Position numbers and translations under genes: made by a program. This document shows, piece by piece, positions 23,078 through 35,009 of a stretch of DNA of 64,000 bases (the first letter of the stretch is position 1; every line of letters begins with the position of its first letter). Source of the DNA: Chaenocephalus aceratus (lineage: Eukaryota > Chordata > Actinopteri > Perciformes > Channichthyidae); contig CM043791.1 of NCBI GenBank assembly GCA_023974075.1, positions 2,768,509 to 2,832,508 on the forward strand, written 5' to 3'. The notes beneath the pieces are model-generated. The model was not told the origin of the DNA, ran no database searches, and saw only the letters and a list, made by a program, of their open reading frames with translations.

Positions 23078-24406
23078 CAGGGGTGGGGAACCTTTTTCCT
23101 CTCAAGGGCCATTTCAATCTTTACAATATCCTCAGAGGGGCGTACAAGTTATTGACCTCTGCTTAAAAAAACAAAAATCACAGCCATCCATCCATCCATC
23201 CATCTTCTCCCGCTTATCCGTGGTCGGGTCGCGGGGGGTAGCAGTTCCAGCAGAGAGCCCCAAACTTTCTTTCCCTGGCGACATCAACCAGCTCTGACTG
23301 GGGATCCCAAGGCGCTCCCAGGCCAGCGAAGAGATATAATCCCTCCACCTGGTCCTAGGTCTACCCCTTGGTCTCTTCCCAGCTGGACGTGCCTGGAACA
23401 CCTCCCTAGGGAGGCGCCCAGGTGGCATCCTAACTAGGTGCCCAAAAATCACAGCCCATTCATTTAATTCTGTGCAAAGAAAAAGCAACCTCTTAATCCA
23501 GATATGTCACCATGACTCGCGTATGCATGCACGTGCAGGTGTGGCGTGACCACCAAAACAGAAAGATATGGACACAAGATGTGTGCAAATATATTTAGTT
23601 TCCTATCCATGTGAACATGATTTAAGTGGGGGGGGGACTTAACCTCCTCTAGGGGGGTCCGGGGGGCATGCTCTCCTGGGAAGATTTTTGTTTAAATGTT
23701 GAAGTTAAAAGCATCAATCTGGTGCACTTTCAGAGCAACATTAGGAGATCTATGGACACATCTCTCAACACCCAAACACAACTGTAAGCAGATTTTCTTT
23801 TAATTTATGGATATTTGACAAATCACTCCCCTTTCAAACTGTATTCTTCTTTATTAATAACTGTCATATAGTATTTTATATCTGTTTACTTTATTCTCTT
23901 ATTTTTTTTATAACTATAATGATCATATAAAGATGTGCCTTTACCTCACTGGTTGTAGAACAAGCTTCTTATATTCGTTAGCATAGCTAGCTAACCAGAT
24001 GCTAATGATAACAACACAGTTATTGACTGTGTGATCAGTATGACAGATGAGCAGATCGCCACTGGGCTTTCAACTAAAGACACAGACACGCAGAAACTGC
24101 GGCATGTGTATGGACTTATCAGTACTGCAATTTCTGAAGTGCTGGAGTGGCGTTCTGGTGCTCTCCGTCAGAACTGCACCCCTGTCAGTCGAGACATATA
24201 CCACGTGATGACACGTTAGGCTCGTGTTGTGTTCAAGGACCCTGACCTTGGCCAGGAAAAACAGGCACTCGCTTGTTTAATTTTTTTGCGGTCTAGATTT
24301 CTTTCATTTTTTATTTGTTGCGTGTGTTTATAAATTACCTCGAGGGCCTTACCAAATTGTCTCGCGGGCCGTATACGGCCCGGAGGCCGGAGGTTCCCCA
24401 CCCCTG
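23078..24406 (+). mobile_element. Charlie-like hAT, innermost DNA element of its nest
   Basis: The termini CAGGGGTGGGGAACC and GGTTCCCCACCCCTG are perfect inverted repeats, flanked by the duplication ccgtagag (23070-23077, 24407-24414). The copy at 59416-63161 belongs to the same family in opposite orientation. A LINE fragment sits near its left end (23180-23447). A 62-codon frame at 24031-24219 has no known motif. Confidence 0.95.
23180..23447 (-). mobile_element. LINE 3' end, antisense
   Basis: Starts with four CCATCCAT-type repeats (tail of the LINE) followed by cttctcccgcttatccg and a coding C-terminus on the minus strand: RPRGRPRTRWRDYISSLAWE followed by RLGIP. This C-terminal motif is common in fish non-LTR elements. 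I do not assign the clade. Confidence 0.75.
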
Positions 24407-24879
24407 CCGTAGAGTCTCACTCTGAGCGAGTGCTGCTGCAGCTGCTCTCGCCTTCGTCCATACTAATTCATTCATTCATTCAATGCTCGCCGGTTCCACA
24501 TTGTTTGTTGTGAGGAATCTGATATATTTAGTATATTTATATTTTTTGTGCGACAGCCAGGGGTGACAGGCGCGTACGCGTCACAGGCAGCTTGCTGTTG
24601 CCAGATTGGGTGGTTTTCCGCATTATTTGAAGCATGTTTATGGTGTGTTTTAACTGTGTTTCTGAAATGAAATCTGGCACACTTTTGAACGCCGTTATAA
24701 TACAGTGCTGAGAATGAACGCACTTTTGAACGCCGTTATACAGCGCTGAGAATGAACGCGTTCTCAATTACGTTCATCTAACGGAAATACAGTACGTTCA
24801 GTTCACGTTCGCTCAAAATATGAACGCGTTCATGAACGATCGTTCATTGAACGCGTTGAGGTACATCACTGACCGTCAA

Positions 24880-25440
24880 ACATCTCCCGATGCACTTCCA
24901 GCCATTTGTTGTGTACATAAGACCCAGATATGAACATATACAATCGTTCCATCAATGAGAAGAAGTTTCCCGCATCTGTTACACTTTTGACAGAGTCTAC
25001 TATGGACTACGTTTAGGCAGTGTGCACTGCAATGCACAGAGAAAGCATTTTTGGCTACTTATTTTTTTTTCGCTTGAAACATCAGCATGTGCCCCCGCTC
25101 ATCACTGCAGTGCCATCGTAGCCCTGACCGACAAGGTTTTCTTTATACTCCAGCCCATGTTTCTCAAGAAAACAATAATCTTACCACTTAACGCAGCAGC
25201 ATCCAGGCCTTCTGCCACGTCAAACTCCAGAAAGCTCTCGTGAACAACACCATTGTAATAGTATCTCAGAACAAATTAAATGTGCTCTTTTTTCTGAAGA
25301 TCTTTAGTTTTGTCTACAATAACTGCAAACTGCCTGCTCTTTTTAACCTCTTTATTAACCTCTTTTTAACCTCTTTATTAACCGAATTATTTCTTCCTTA
25401 ACCATAAAGTCAACAGATATTGTTTTAAACTCTATTAAAG
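24880..25440 (-). pseudogene. TTF-type hAT transposase, catalytic core region
   Basis: Minus-strand reading gives MVKEEIIRLIKRLKKSRQFA followed by VIVDKTKD, then the HESFLEFDVAEGLDAAALSG segment, and in the next frame LEKHGLEYKENLVGQGYDG followed by VMSGG. The GQGYDG motif, with its catalytic aspartate, and the following HCNAHCLN stretch are hallmarks of the TTF/ZMYM hAT group. The segment around RLIKRLKK is duplicated in tandem (ttaacctcttt units, 25354-25390). At least one frameshift and several stops are present. Both ends are cut by insertions. Confidence 0.8.
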
Positions 25441-25444
25441 TAAA

Positions 25445-26173
25445 CAGGTATTATCTTGGACTGTTTTAAGTAATCATATATATATATATATATATATAAC
25501 CTTCTCACTTACACTCAATGACCCAGATACCCTGCTACACGCACATACACCTCCTCCCACCAGCACACACACATATTCTTTTCAAGGTTCAATCTGGGCC
25601 AATATAATCTCAGGCACCAATATATCTGTGTATAATGTTTGATTGTTTAGAAAGAATAGAGTTTGTGTGAAATATTCCTTGGGAAAGTAAAGGAGTGAAC
25701 TCAGGTGCAAGATAAAAAGTGACTCTGTCCTTGTTTACTTCCGAAGCTCTCACACTCTCAAAAAATACTTTTTCCCTGAACTCTGATTCGCTGTATTGGG
25801 CCGGACCCGAAGTGAATCCAACCAGTAAATAACACCTAGGGGAGTGAGCAGCCGACACAACTCCTCCCCACGGACTCTCTGATCGCTTAGGAGTAAAATG
25901 GGACGGAAGAGCCAACACAACTCCGCCCCAAATATGTCTATGTATACTGTTGTTGATTCATGCAAAATGCCCCCTGTTTCTGACTGGCTGGTCCCGATAT
26001 CTGTATCGCACGGCAGTAGAACTGGGAGTCCAGAGTACTCTGTAACTTGTATTGGTGTTTTTTACCATTAAAATCAGATTATTGTTATAACTTTTATTCC
26101 GGTGTTTTTGAACTCCTTCTCTTATTAATCAGACCAGGCTCATCTAACGGACGGCGTGGAGCGGAGGTGGGCT
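25445..26173. other. Unassigned interval between hAT core and piggyBac 2
   Basis: Contains a TA microsatellite (25478-25498) and about 0.7 kb without coding motif. It may be an intron of the TTF hAT gene or part of a solo LTR: the last 150 bp have an ATTAAAATCAGATTATTG-type polyadenylation look, but I could not define ends or a duplication. Confidence 0.35.
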
Positions 26174-27715
26174 TTAACCTGTTAAGCCTGAAGGTCCCCG
26201 CCGACGGGGACCCTGTTTTTTTTTTTTCACAACACTGTGTCTCAGGGCATCTTAATATTTAAAACCTATTAATGTGTTATACCAGATTAACGAGAAGAAT
26301 CTCAGCTAACTGACAATACGAACAATTTTTACCGAAACAAAACACAAGTCTCACAAGAAGCATTAGCCCTTAGCTAAAACGGGCAGATGCTACTTCCGAT
26401 GCTAACTAGCAAAAAACGATCTTTAAAACTTAATATTTTCTGCACAAACTACATATCATCTGAAATCTGATACTCCACAGATTATTTTTGTTATAAGTAT
26501 CATCACTGTAGGACACAAACTCACTGAGCTAGCAGCCAGAACAGAGAAGAAAAAAAACAACAGTTTTCAAAACCATAACAATAATTATGTCTTACCGTTG
26601 CTGTTTTGTGATCAAAGCTCTTGTTCAAGGGAATAAAAACGCTGTTTAAGGTTAATCCAATGTCTCTTAGTCACTTTAGAATTGTTCCTAATAATCTATC
26701 ATTACATTCATGGCAGCAGAGTAGGTATAAAGTTTCGCAGGCCCGAGCTAATGCTGTCTCACATGCTGTTTACGCAAACCTCTCTCTACTTGACGTAAGT
26801 GTTTAGCGGGACTTACTAACTGTCACTCGATTCTATTGGCTCTAACGGTTCAGAAAAGGTGTCAATCACCCAAATCGACCAATGGGTTCCAAAGATATGA
26901 TCCTGCGTAGTATAAACCAGCGCCATATAGATAGAAGAGTTACGACACCGGAAGTCCAAAAACGGTTATCGTCACGTGGTTCATGTAGACGAGGATCGTT
27001 CCCCGGAAGTTCATGGCGGGCAATGTGAATGCATTGATAACAGGAGATAGAACTACGATTTTTTGGTAATTATTAGTGAATAAAGGTTTTGATTTGCAAT
27101 ATTTATACAACAAATCGATATGTGTATGTATTTACATCAATATGTTTTAAAAAATAAAATCGAATTTGCTAATATTAAGTGATAATATTAGGATTAGTGT
27201 GAACAACTAGTTTACATGTTACTAACAGTGCCTTGGTTAAAGAGCCTGTTGCTGTTTATTTATAGCTTTGAATTCTTTCAAACCAATATTATCTTCTTAA
27301 ACTTGTTTGGTAGTCAGGAGCATCACTTTCTAATGTTTATTGATACATTTAGAGGGAGGGGATCTAAAGTAATGCTTTAAAATTCAGATTGGATTCATTT
27401 CTACCATTTTCTTAAATTCATGGTAGTTTCAGTAATCCCCTGGTAATTGAGGAAACAAGTTATCTAAATGACTAATGTCATCTTTATGGCTTTCAGAAAG
27501 GACAGGAGACCGACAGGTGACTATCAAAGGACTAGCAGCAGCAGCAGCAGGACTAGCAGCATATGATGATAATGATGATGTTAAATGTGTTGTTTTAGGA
27601 ACATCCATTGCAAATACATGAAATTCAATAAACATTGAATTGCATATCATGCAGTTTGTCGGTGCCTTTCCCTCCGTGTTGTCCTGGTTTGCTGTGCTGC
27701 CTCCTAGTCTCCACC

Positions 27716-27865
27716 ATGGTTTGCTGTGCTGCCTGGGGATGCTCAAATCGCTCAGAGAAAGGAGTACGAATGTACGGCTTCCCCACTGACACAGAGCGGA
27801 GGAAAAAATGGCTGGCTCAAGTCAGCAGGAGCAATTTCACGACCAACAGCAACAAAATATGTGAT
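27716..27865 (+). pseudogene. THAP domain, first exon
   Basis: The ATG lies in a strong Kozak context (ccaccATGG). Fifty codons read MVCCAAWGCSNRSEKGVRMY, then GFPTDTERRKKWLAQVSRSN, and end KICD at a gtaatt donor. The first Cys pair of the C2CH finger (Cys4, Cys9), the conserved GFPTD and KKW positions and the third Cys (KIC) are present. The final His (HF) would lie on the next exon, which I could not find downstream. The frame is undamaged as far as it goes. Function: DNA binding to the element's own ends, by analogy with THAP9/P and Kolobok proteins. Confidence 0.8.
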
Positions 27866-28199
27866 GTAATTATATACAAACACTGCATTTGCACTTTTTC
27901 ACAAAACGAAAACCACACCAATGGGAAAGCTTAATGTTTTGTTTAATACAAAAAAACAGGGAAAGGCTTGAAAACACAGAGTTGAGACTCAGGGTGGCAG
28001 GGTGAGGGTCTCAGTGCAGGTATTCAGGCTCCATTGAATCCCCCTCTGGTTCTTGTGCTGAAAGAGGGAGTAACAGACAGGAGAAAGGGTTAAACACACA
28101 CAGCACACCTATTGGATGGGAAATGCCTTGGGGAGATAAGGTGTTTACTTATATAAAACAGTAGTATTAAACGTACCTTGTGTTTTCACTCTCACTTAA

Positions 28200-30050
28200 A
28201 GATCAAATGCAAAGCTTCCAAATATGCTACATTTTCATAGAAATGTTGTTTTTAAGACTGCCTATATTTTTTATTTTATTTAAATCGAGATAATACACCC
28301 GAAAAAAAGCTTTTTTATTGATACAAAACTCGACCCAAAGCCGTCTGAATTTCTGACATGACATACCCAGCAGCCTCCGCGCGCGTGACGTCACTGTTGC
28401 CAAACAGTCTCTGGACCAAATATGACTCGGCAGTCTCGGTCACATGTTTTTCGAAAAGAAAACGGAATTAACATGGGTTATTGTTGTGCTTTTTGTTGTA
28501 CGAACGGTGCGGGATCTGGGAGAGTTTTCCATGCATTTCCAAAAGACCAAATCATCCGTGAAAAATGGATTATTTTAGTGAATCGTGTTGGCTGGCAAAC
28601 GACAAAATGGAGCAAGTTGTGTTTGACCACTTCGCGTGTGACCATACAACGTTGATCCTGCTATCATCAAGTCTGTTGGTGCAGAAGCATTAATAGTACA
28701 TCGGAGGCTGAAACCCGGAGCCGTCCCCTCCATATTTCAGCACAAGAAACCACTGAAAGAACGAAAGAGCCGGGCGATGGAGAAACGCCAAAGAATTGAG
28801 GTAAACAACTTTTGATTAGATTTCAAAGCGCATGGAGCACAGCAGATAACGGAATTGCAGTTTTATTAAGTTGTATTGCTTATAGATGTGGGCACCGTTA
28901 GATTCTGTGTCTTTACGATCATAAACAATGTGTTGATGTGGAGCTAGGATAAGTAATAAGGGAACTAGGAGTGATTTCGGTGCAGTAACAGGTTAGCATT
29001 TTTCGCTCGGGGCTAATTCACTGTTAGCATTGAAGTTTATCTGCAGCTCATTCATCGCTCCTCCACTCATAACGGAAAAGTGTGAACAATATGCATTATG
29101 ATAGGGATTAAATCCACTATTATTCCTCCTGGCCCAATTCAAAATGCTCCCCCGCTGGTGGTAGCACATCGTACGTTGTGACTGCTGCTACAACAGAACC
29201 GAGAGAGGAGGGAGCTAAGGTCAGTGCTAGTGCTAACTTGACAGCTAACGTTAACTTGGGGGCTGAAGTGCTATGTGCATCGTTGTGTTGTGTGTGTGTG
29301 TGGCGTCGCGTCTCTCCAGGCAGTGAGAGGGTTGTGTTGTGCTATAGCTGTATTATTAATATTGTTCATGGTTGGTGGCGCTGGCTGCTCTTATCGCGTG
29401 TGTTCGGCTCTGTGTATGCTACAGCCATAATAGGCTATAGCCTATGTGAAACAATGTAGCCTGTCGGTGGTCCGTGGATTATTTATAATCAAGTTGATCG
29501 AAGTTTGCGTAGCCCATACATGCTCGGGAAATCTGTTGACATGAACATGATCCATCGGGACGTTTCATGTAAATGTAGACCTGTGGCACCACCCCGTGTG
29601 CAACAGATTTTCTCTTTATAATAGGCCTATGTCTGTGCTGTTGCTATTAATGCACGGATCAACATTTACCCCCCCCCCCCACACAAAAAAATCCCGGCTC
29701 CCCCGGAGACCGTGGTATAGTTCGCACACTGCTCCAGATATTGGGTGGCCTCCGACTCAGAATCAAACATGATAGACGAAACTAAGTTGTACTATCGGCG
29801 GGAGCCGCTGTGAGCGATAAGCCAGGGTGTGTTTGTTTGGCAACTCTGACGTCACACGACGCCATCTTGCGGAGGAGCGGCTGAGAAAATAAATCGTCGG
29901 ACTTGGTGTTGGGGGTTGAACAAAATAAATATTTCGCATTGCCAGACGCATATTATCTCCGATTTTAATACTGCAATATCTTAGATAGTGTTGTAGCTAT
30001 ATGATTTCGATTTTACTGGCAATTATAAAAAAAACCTTTGCATTTGATCT
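28200..30050 (+). mobile_element. Kolobok-like element with THAP gene remnant
   Basis: TTAA (28196-28199) precedes AGATCAAATGCAAAG and TTAA (30051-30054) follows CTTTGCATTTGATCT, a perfect 15-bp inverted repeat. Imperfect inverted similarity extends inward: gacgtcactgttgccaaac at 28387 and gtttggcaactctgacgtc at 29836. The 1.85-kb element contains a THAP exon (28473-28800) but no catalytic domain. Confidence 0.82.
28473..28800 (+). pseudogene. THAP domain exon with one frameshift
   Basis: The frame begins MGYCCAFCCTNGAGSGRVFH, then AFPKDQIIREKW, and reaches SKLC. A one-base change then shifts the frame; the expected FDHFACDH (Cys-x2-His closure of the finger) is read in the next frame, followed in the third by LKPGAVPSIFQ, the AVP box that ends THAP domains, and a basic tail. 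The exon closes at ATTGAG|gtaaac. All family landmarks are present, so the lesion is small. Confidence 0.8.
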
Positions 30051-30751
30051 TTAAGTCCCTCTCCCTTTGCCATCAATCCAGAATCATCTGAGCTGCAACA
30101 TTATACAGACAGGTAATAATCAACAGAATCACAAGGACACAATATGGCTCTGCTAAAAACACTCACTCTTACACGCACCAAAGTTATATTTATCTAATAT
30201 TTAACACCCTCCACCCCCCCGCATACAATCCCGTTTAGAAGCCCCTCTTCTCTAATTCAACATGTTGGACGAAATGACATTAAGAGAACGGAATTTACAA
30301 TTAAAAGGTTGTTCAACGTGTGTTGCTAACTTGCTTCGGTATGCTAGCTTAATCTGTTATCTGTAAACGTTCCCTAAATCTACTAATTTAGGGATAATCC
30401 ACTGACATCCTTTAATACACATGTTCATTTGAATCAGATGTACTGATAATATCCGCAATATAAATCTTTAAACTTCTTCTTACCTTTAAAAGTCCGTCAC
30501 GAACGGTGTATTATGCTGCAACTCCACAGCTCTGCCAGCCTTGGCGCTAACTTCCGGGGAACGATTGAGAGGCTCCACGATCCGCCATTGCTGTACAAAA
30601 GTGGTCCATTGGAGTGAACGGAGATGTCGTAACTCTTCTATTAAATAGCTCTGGTATAAACTACGCCCGCTCCGGCTCCATTACGCATTAGGCAGCCAGA
30701 AGGGAGAGCTTCACACAGAGCAGGTGCTAGAGATGCTACCTGACGATAGCT

Positions 30752-30855
30752 ATGATCATACCAGATGACTCTTCATCGGATGATGAAGATCTCCTCCAGC
30801 CAGACCTGGATCCGGACAGTAGTGACTCGGATGTTGAACTTCCACCACGGGAAAG
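30752..30855 (+). pseudogene. piggyBac 2 transposase, first exon
   Basis: From the ATG at 30752 the exon reads MIIPDDSSSDDEDLLQPDLD followed by a further acidic run and ELPPRER, ending at G|gtatgt. A strongly acidic N-terminus is typical of PGBD-type piggyBac transposases. The downstream intron is filled with tandem repeats, and the exons for the catalytic DDD domain are absent. The short frame from the earlier ATG at 30733 closes at once, so it is not the start. Confidence 0.65.
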
Positions 30856-30865
30856 GTATGTAATC

Positions 30866-32115
30866 TCTCTGTTTTTATATATTACTTATGTGTTTGGTGG
30901 AACTGCGTCACAGTGCTAGCTTAGCCAAGAAGCTACAGGAATGATTAGGCAAAATGCTAAATAGTGTTACTTGTCTTTTTGGAGTTACATTTTCTAAATG
31001 AATGGCCAGTGAATGAATATATATGTGTTTACTTATTTATTTGGTGTAATATTATTCATTTATTGTCCAATATTATCCTTTTTATATATTACTTTGGTGT
31101 TTGGTGGAACTGCATCACAGTGTTAGCTTAGCCAACAGGAATGATTAGCCAAAATGCTAAATAGTGTTACTTGTCTTTTTGGAGTTACATTTTCTAAATG
31201 AATGGATGGAGATGGACTTTTATTAATCCCTCGTGGGGAAATTGTTTCTCTGCATTTGACCCATCCTAGTGTTAGAAGCAGTGTGCTGCCATTTTGAACG
31301 GCGCCCGGGGAGCAGTGTGGCCAGTGAATGAATATATATATATATGTGTTTACTTATTTATTTGGTGTCATATTATTCATTTATAGTCCAATATTATCCT
31401 TTTTTATATATTACTTATGTGTTTGGTGGAACTGCATCACAGTGTTAGCTTAGCCAATAAGCTACAGGAATGATTAGGCAAAATGCTAAATGGTGTTACT
31501 TGTCTTTTTGGAGTTACATTTTCTAAATGAATGGCCAGTGAATGAATATATATGTTTACTTATTTATTTGGTGTAATATTATCCTTTTTATATATTACTT
31601 TTGTGTTTGGTGGAACTGCATCACAGTGTTAGCTTAGCCAACAGGAATGATTAGCCAAAATGCTAAATAGTGTTACTTATCTTTTTGGAGTTACATTTTC
31701 TAAATGAATGGATGGAGATGGACTTTTATTAATCCCTCGTGGGGAAATTGTTTCTCTGCATTTGACCCATCCTAGTGTTAGGAGCAGTGTGCTGCCATTT
31801 TGAACGGCGCCCGGGGAGCAGTGTGGCCAGTGAATGAATATATATATATATATGTGTTTACTTATTTATTTGGTGTAATATTATTCATTTATAGTCCAAT
31901 ATTATCCTTTTTTATATATTACTTATGTGTTTGGTGGAACTGCATCACAGTGTTAGCTTAGCCAAGAAGCTACAGGAATGATTAGGCAACATGCTAAATG
32001 GTGTTACTTGTCTTTTTGGAGTTACATTTTCTAAATGAATGGCCAGTGAATGAATATACATGTGTTTACTTATTTATTTGGTGTAATATTATTCATTTAT
32101 AGTCCAATATTATCC
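30866..32115. repeat. Higher-order tandem repeat in the piggyBac 2 intron
   Basis: Five copies of a ~190-210-bp unit begin at about 30872, 31079, 31400, 31589 and 31910 (each opening tttttatatattact). Units 2 and 4 contain the same ~120-bp extra segment (atggatggagatggactttt to gcccggggagcagtgtgg). The pattern is A-B-A-B-A with a dimer period of about 510-528 bp. Confidence 0.9.
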
Positions 32116-32170
32116 TATAAGTATAAGCCAGTGAATTAATCTAATCTCTTTGTTTTTCCACATTTGTTAG

Positions 32171-32497
32171 ATGAGGTGTGACCCCAGCAGGACAAAGCCA
32201 CACACCCAGAAGACTTTCAGGGAGCAGCTTGCTGCAGAATTGTTGGAGTTTGCTGAAGGCCCTGCTGAAGGCCCTGCACCTCCACCACCCCCTCCTCCAC
32301 CACTCACATGCATGCCCGAGTATTATGGGGAAGATGCCACCAAGGTCAGGAAGAACTGCAGGAGGTGCCTAGATGCTGGACTCAAAAGGGTGAAGACACC
32401 TGTGTACTGCAGGAAGTGCCAGGTCCCTCTGTGCTTCACTGTCAAAAAGAACTGTTTCAGGGAGTGGCACGACCTACATACTGGAAAATTCAGGTAG
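32171..32497 (+). pseudogene. piggyBac transposase last exon with Cys-rich domain
   Basis: A pyrimidine-rich acceptor (tttttccacatttgttag) precedes the exon. It reads through a DPSRTKPHTQKTFREQLAAE linker and a proline run, then EYYGEDATKVRKNCRRC, then RVKTPVYCRKCQVPLC and NCFREWH, ending at TAG after TGKFR. The cysteine pairs CRRC and CRKC and the C-x-CF-WH segment form the C-terminal zinc-binding domain that in piggyBac transposases recognises the element ends. The exon itself is undamaged. Without the catalytic core it cannot transpose anything. Confidence 0.85.
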
Positions 32498-33428
<931 letters not shown>

Positions 33429-33645
33429 ATATAAACTAGGGCCGGGACTTGAAGATGAATTAATTACACAAAAATTAACGCATTTTAAATCGCACTTATT
33501 TTTGCACAGCGGAACGTTTCTCACTGGATGAGTTTCAGGCGTACCAATTATACTGGCGCACCAACTAACGTTCATGACTTCAGCATGGGACTTCAAACAA
33601 CAACAAACCACGGTGAACAATAGTCAAACATGAACGAACAAGCTG

Positions 33646-33930
33646 ATGGTCGGCCCCGTGGATGGGAAATTTTGTTTTAAAAAACGGACGGATGGAAGCG
33701 TCGATAAGAGCACGGTTGTGTGCAAATTATGCAAAAAAGAATTTGCATATCACCGCAGCACATCAAGCCTAAAGTATCACCTAAATGCAAAGCATGTAGC
33801 AGCTAGCGTGGACGTTAGCCCGACTCCGAGTGCAAGGAACCACACCCTGACCCAACCCACACTCAACCAGATGACTGGTTTCAGGGCCAGGATAAGTAAG
33901 TCCACGTCTGAGAAAATAACCAACTCCCTG
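33646..33930 (+). pseudogene. BED zinc finger of hAT copy 2
   Basis: Same finger as at 5351-5605: CKLC pair, STSSLKYHLNAKH helix and histidine pair, then QPTLNQMTGFRARI. The initial ATG of copy 1 (MNEQAD) is out of frame here because about ten bases are missing before VGPVDG. The open frame therefore starts at the next methionine. It runs on into the captured segment at 33938, where the similarity to transposase stops. Confidence 0.85.
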
Positions 33931-35009
33931 GCTCACGCAGGGCTCGACATTAAGGACTGCCCGATGGCCCGGGGCCATCTAGTATTTAGCTCGGGCAATG
34001 AAGCCTCACCTGCTGGTTGCCCGATCGGGCAATCTATTATGCCAGTATCATGCAGCTCGCGGATCCAGTAATGAGTGACCCGACAGTAAAACTAAACATA
34101 TCTATAACTAGTTTAGGTAGTTTGAGAGGTAATTAAAATAGCTACGTGTGATATTCTAACCTGAAGTGTGTGTTTTGTTCCGCTCACCGCTGCATGTGGT
34201 TATGCAGAGCTGCGTGTCGAGTCTCGACTCGTCAGCAGCAGCTGATCTCTCTCTCCCGTCAGATTAGACTTCACTCGCGTTTATGTCCATATCGATCAGA
34301 TCCAGCTAGTTCTAGCTAATGATATGACTACCCGCTTATTAAAAGACAACTACACAATAAGTGTCGCTATGCAACTGGATGAGGCCACAAAGTATAGCGC
34401 AGCATTATGCATTTGTTTACATGCCCACCGGAACCCCGAGGCATTACCAACAGATCAACGCACAATCAACCCATACAGGACATCTCTTTCTCCACATTAA
34501 GTGTTAGACTTTAGAGTTGACTATTCTTGTCTGTCACATAAGTGGTGCAACTGAAGCGGTATTGCTCTAAAGGGAAATTATTTTGACCGAAGATATTTAG
34601 ATTTGCCGGCTAACGGGAACTCTGACGTGTGCTTCGCGGATGCGCTCGGCTCCTCTCGACTGCTGCTCGGGTCTGCTCGGTCAGCTTCCGGATGAGGAGG
34701 CATTCGTTCGACCAACTTACAGTAGTTAACATTACAAACATTTTTAACAGGGGCCATAATAGTGTAAATAATGTTTGTTTTGGCAGTTATAACTGAATGT
34801 AATATTTTCTACTTTTTTCCATCTGGGAAGGCATTTGCCTTCATCAGATGGAAAGTGTCTTGACCAACAACTTAAGTATTTCTTATAGCTATGCAGGGCA
34901 TGCAAGCGAGCAAACACAAACAAGAACAAACACACAAGTGAAATGAAGAATAAAATTGAAATTGTACAATATAATATTGTGGTGGTTCATCTTATAATTC
35001 AGTCTAGAG

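Larger units (their letters stand above)
22636..24871 (-). mobile_element. BED-finger hAT inserted in the TTF hAT gene
   Basis: The ends CAGTGTTGGGAAAG and (inverse of right end) CAGTGATGTACCTC are flanked by a perfect 8-bp duplication, accgtcaa (22628-22635, 24872-24879). Near both ends lie repeated ttcatgaactagttcagttc / gaacgcgttcatgaacg motifs, probable subterminal sites. It holds a BED finger remnant (22788-23010, minus strand) and another hAT (23078-24406). Confidence 0.93.
26932..30640 (+). mobile_element. THAP-encoding DNA element with TAGAAGAGTTACGACA ends
   Basis: The left end TAGAAGAGTTACGACA (26932) and right end TGTCGTAACTCTTCTA (30640) are perfect 16-bp inverses. The right end is followed by TTAA; the left neighbour is TAGA, which could be a mutated TTAA. 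It encodes a THAP exon (27716-27865) and contains a second THAP element (28200-30050). Kolobok or P superfamily; TTAA favours Kolobok. Confidence 0.65.
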
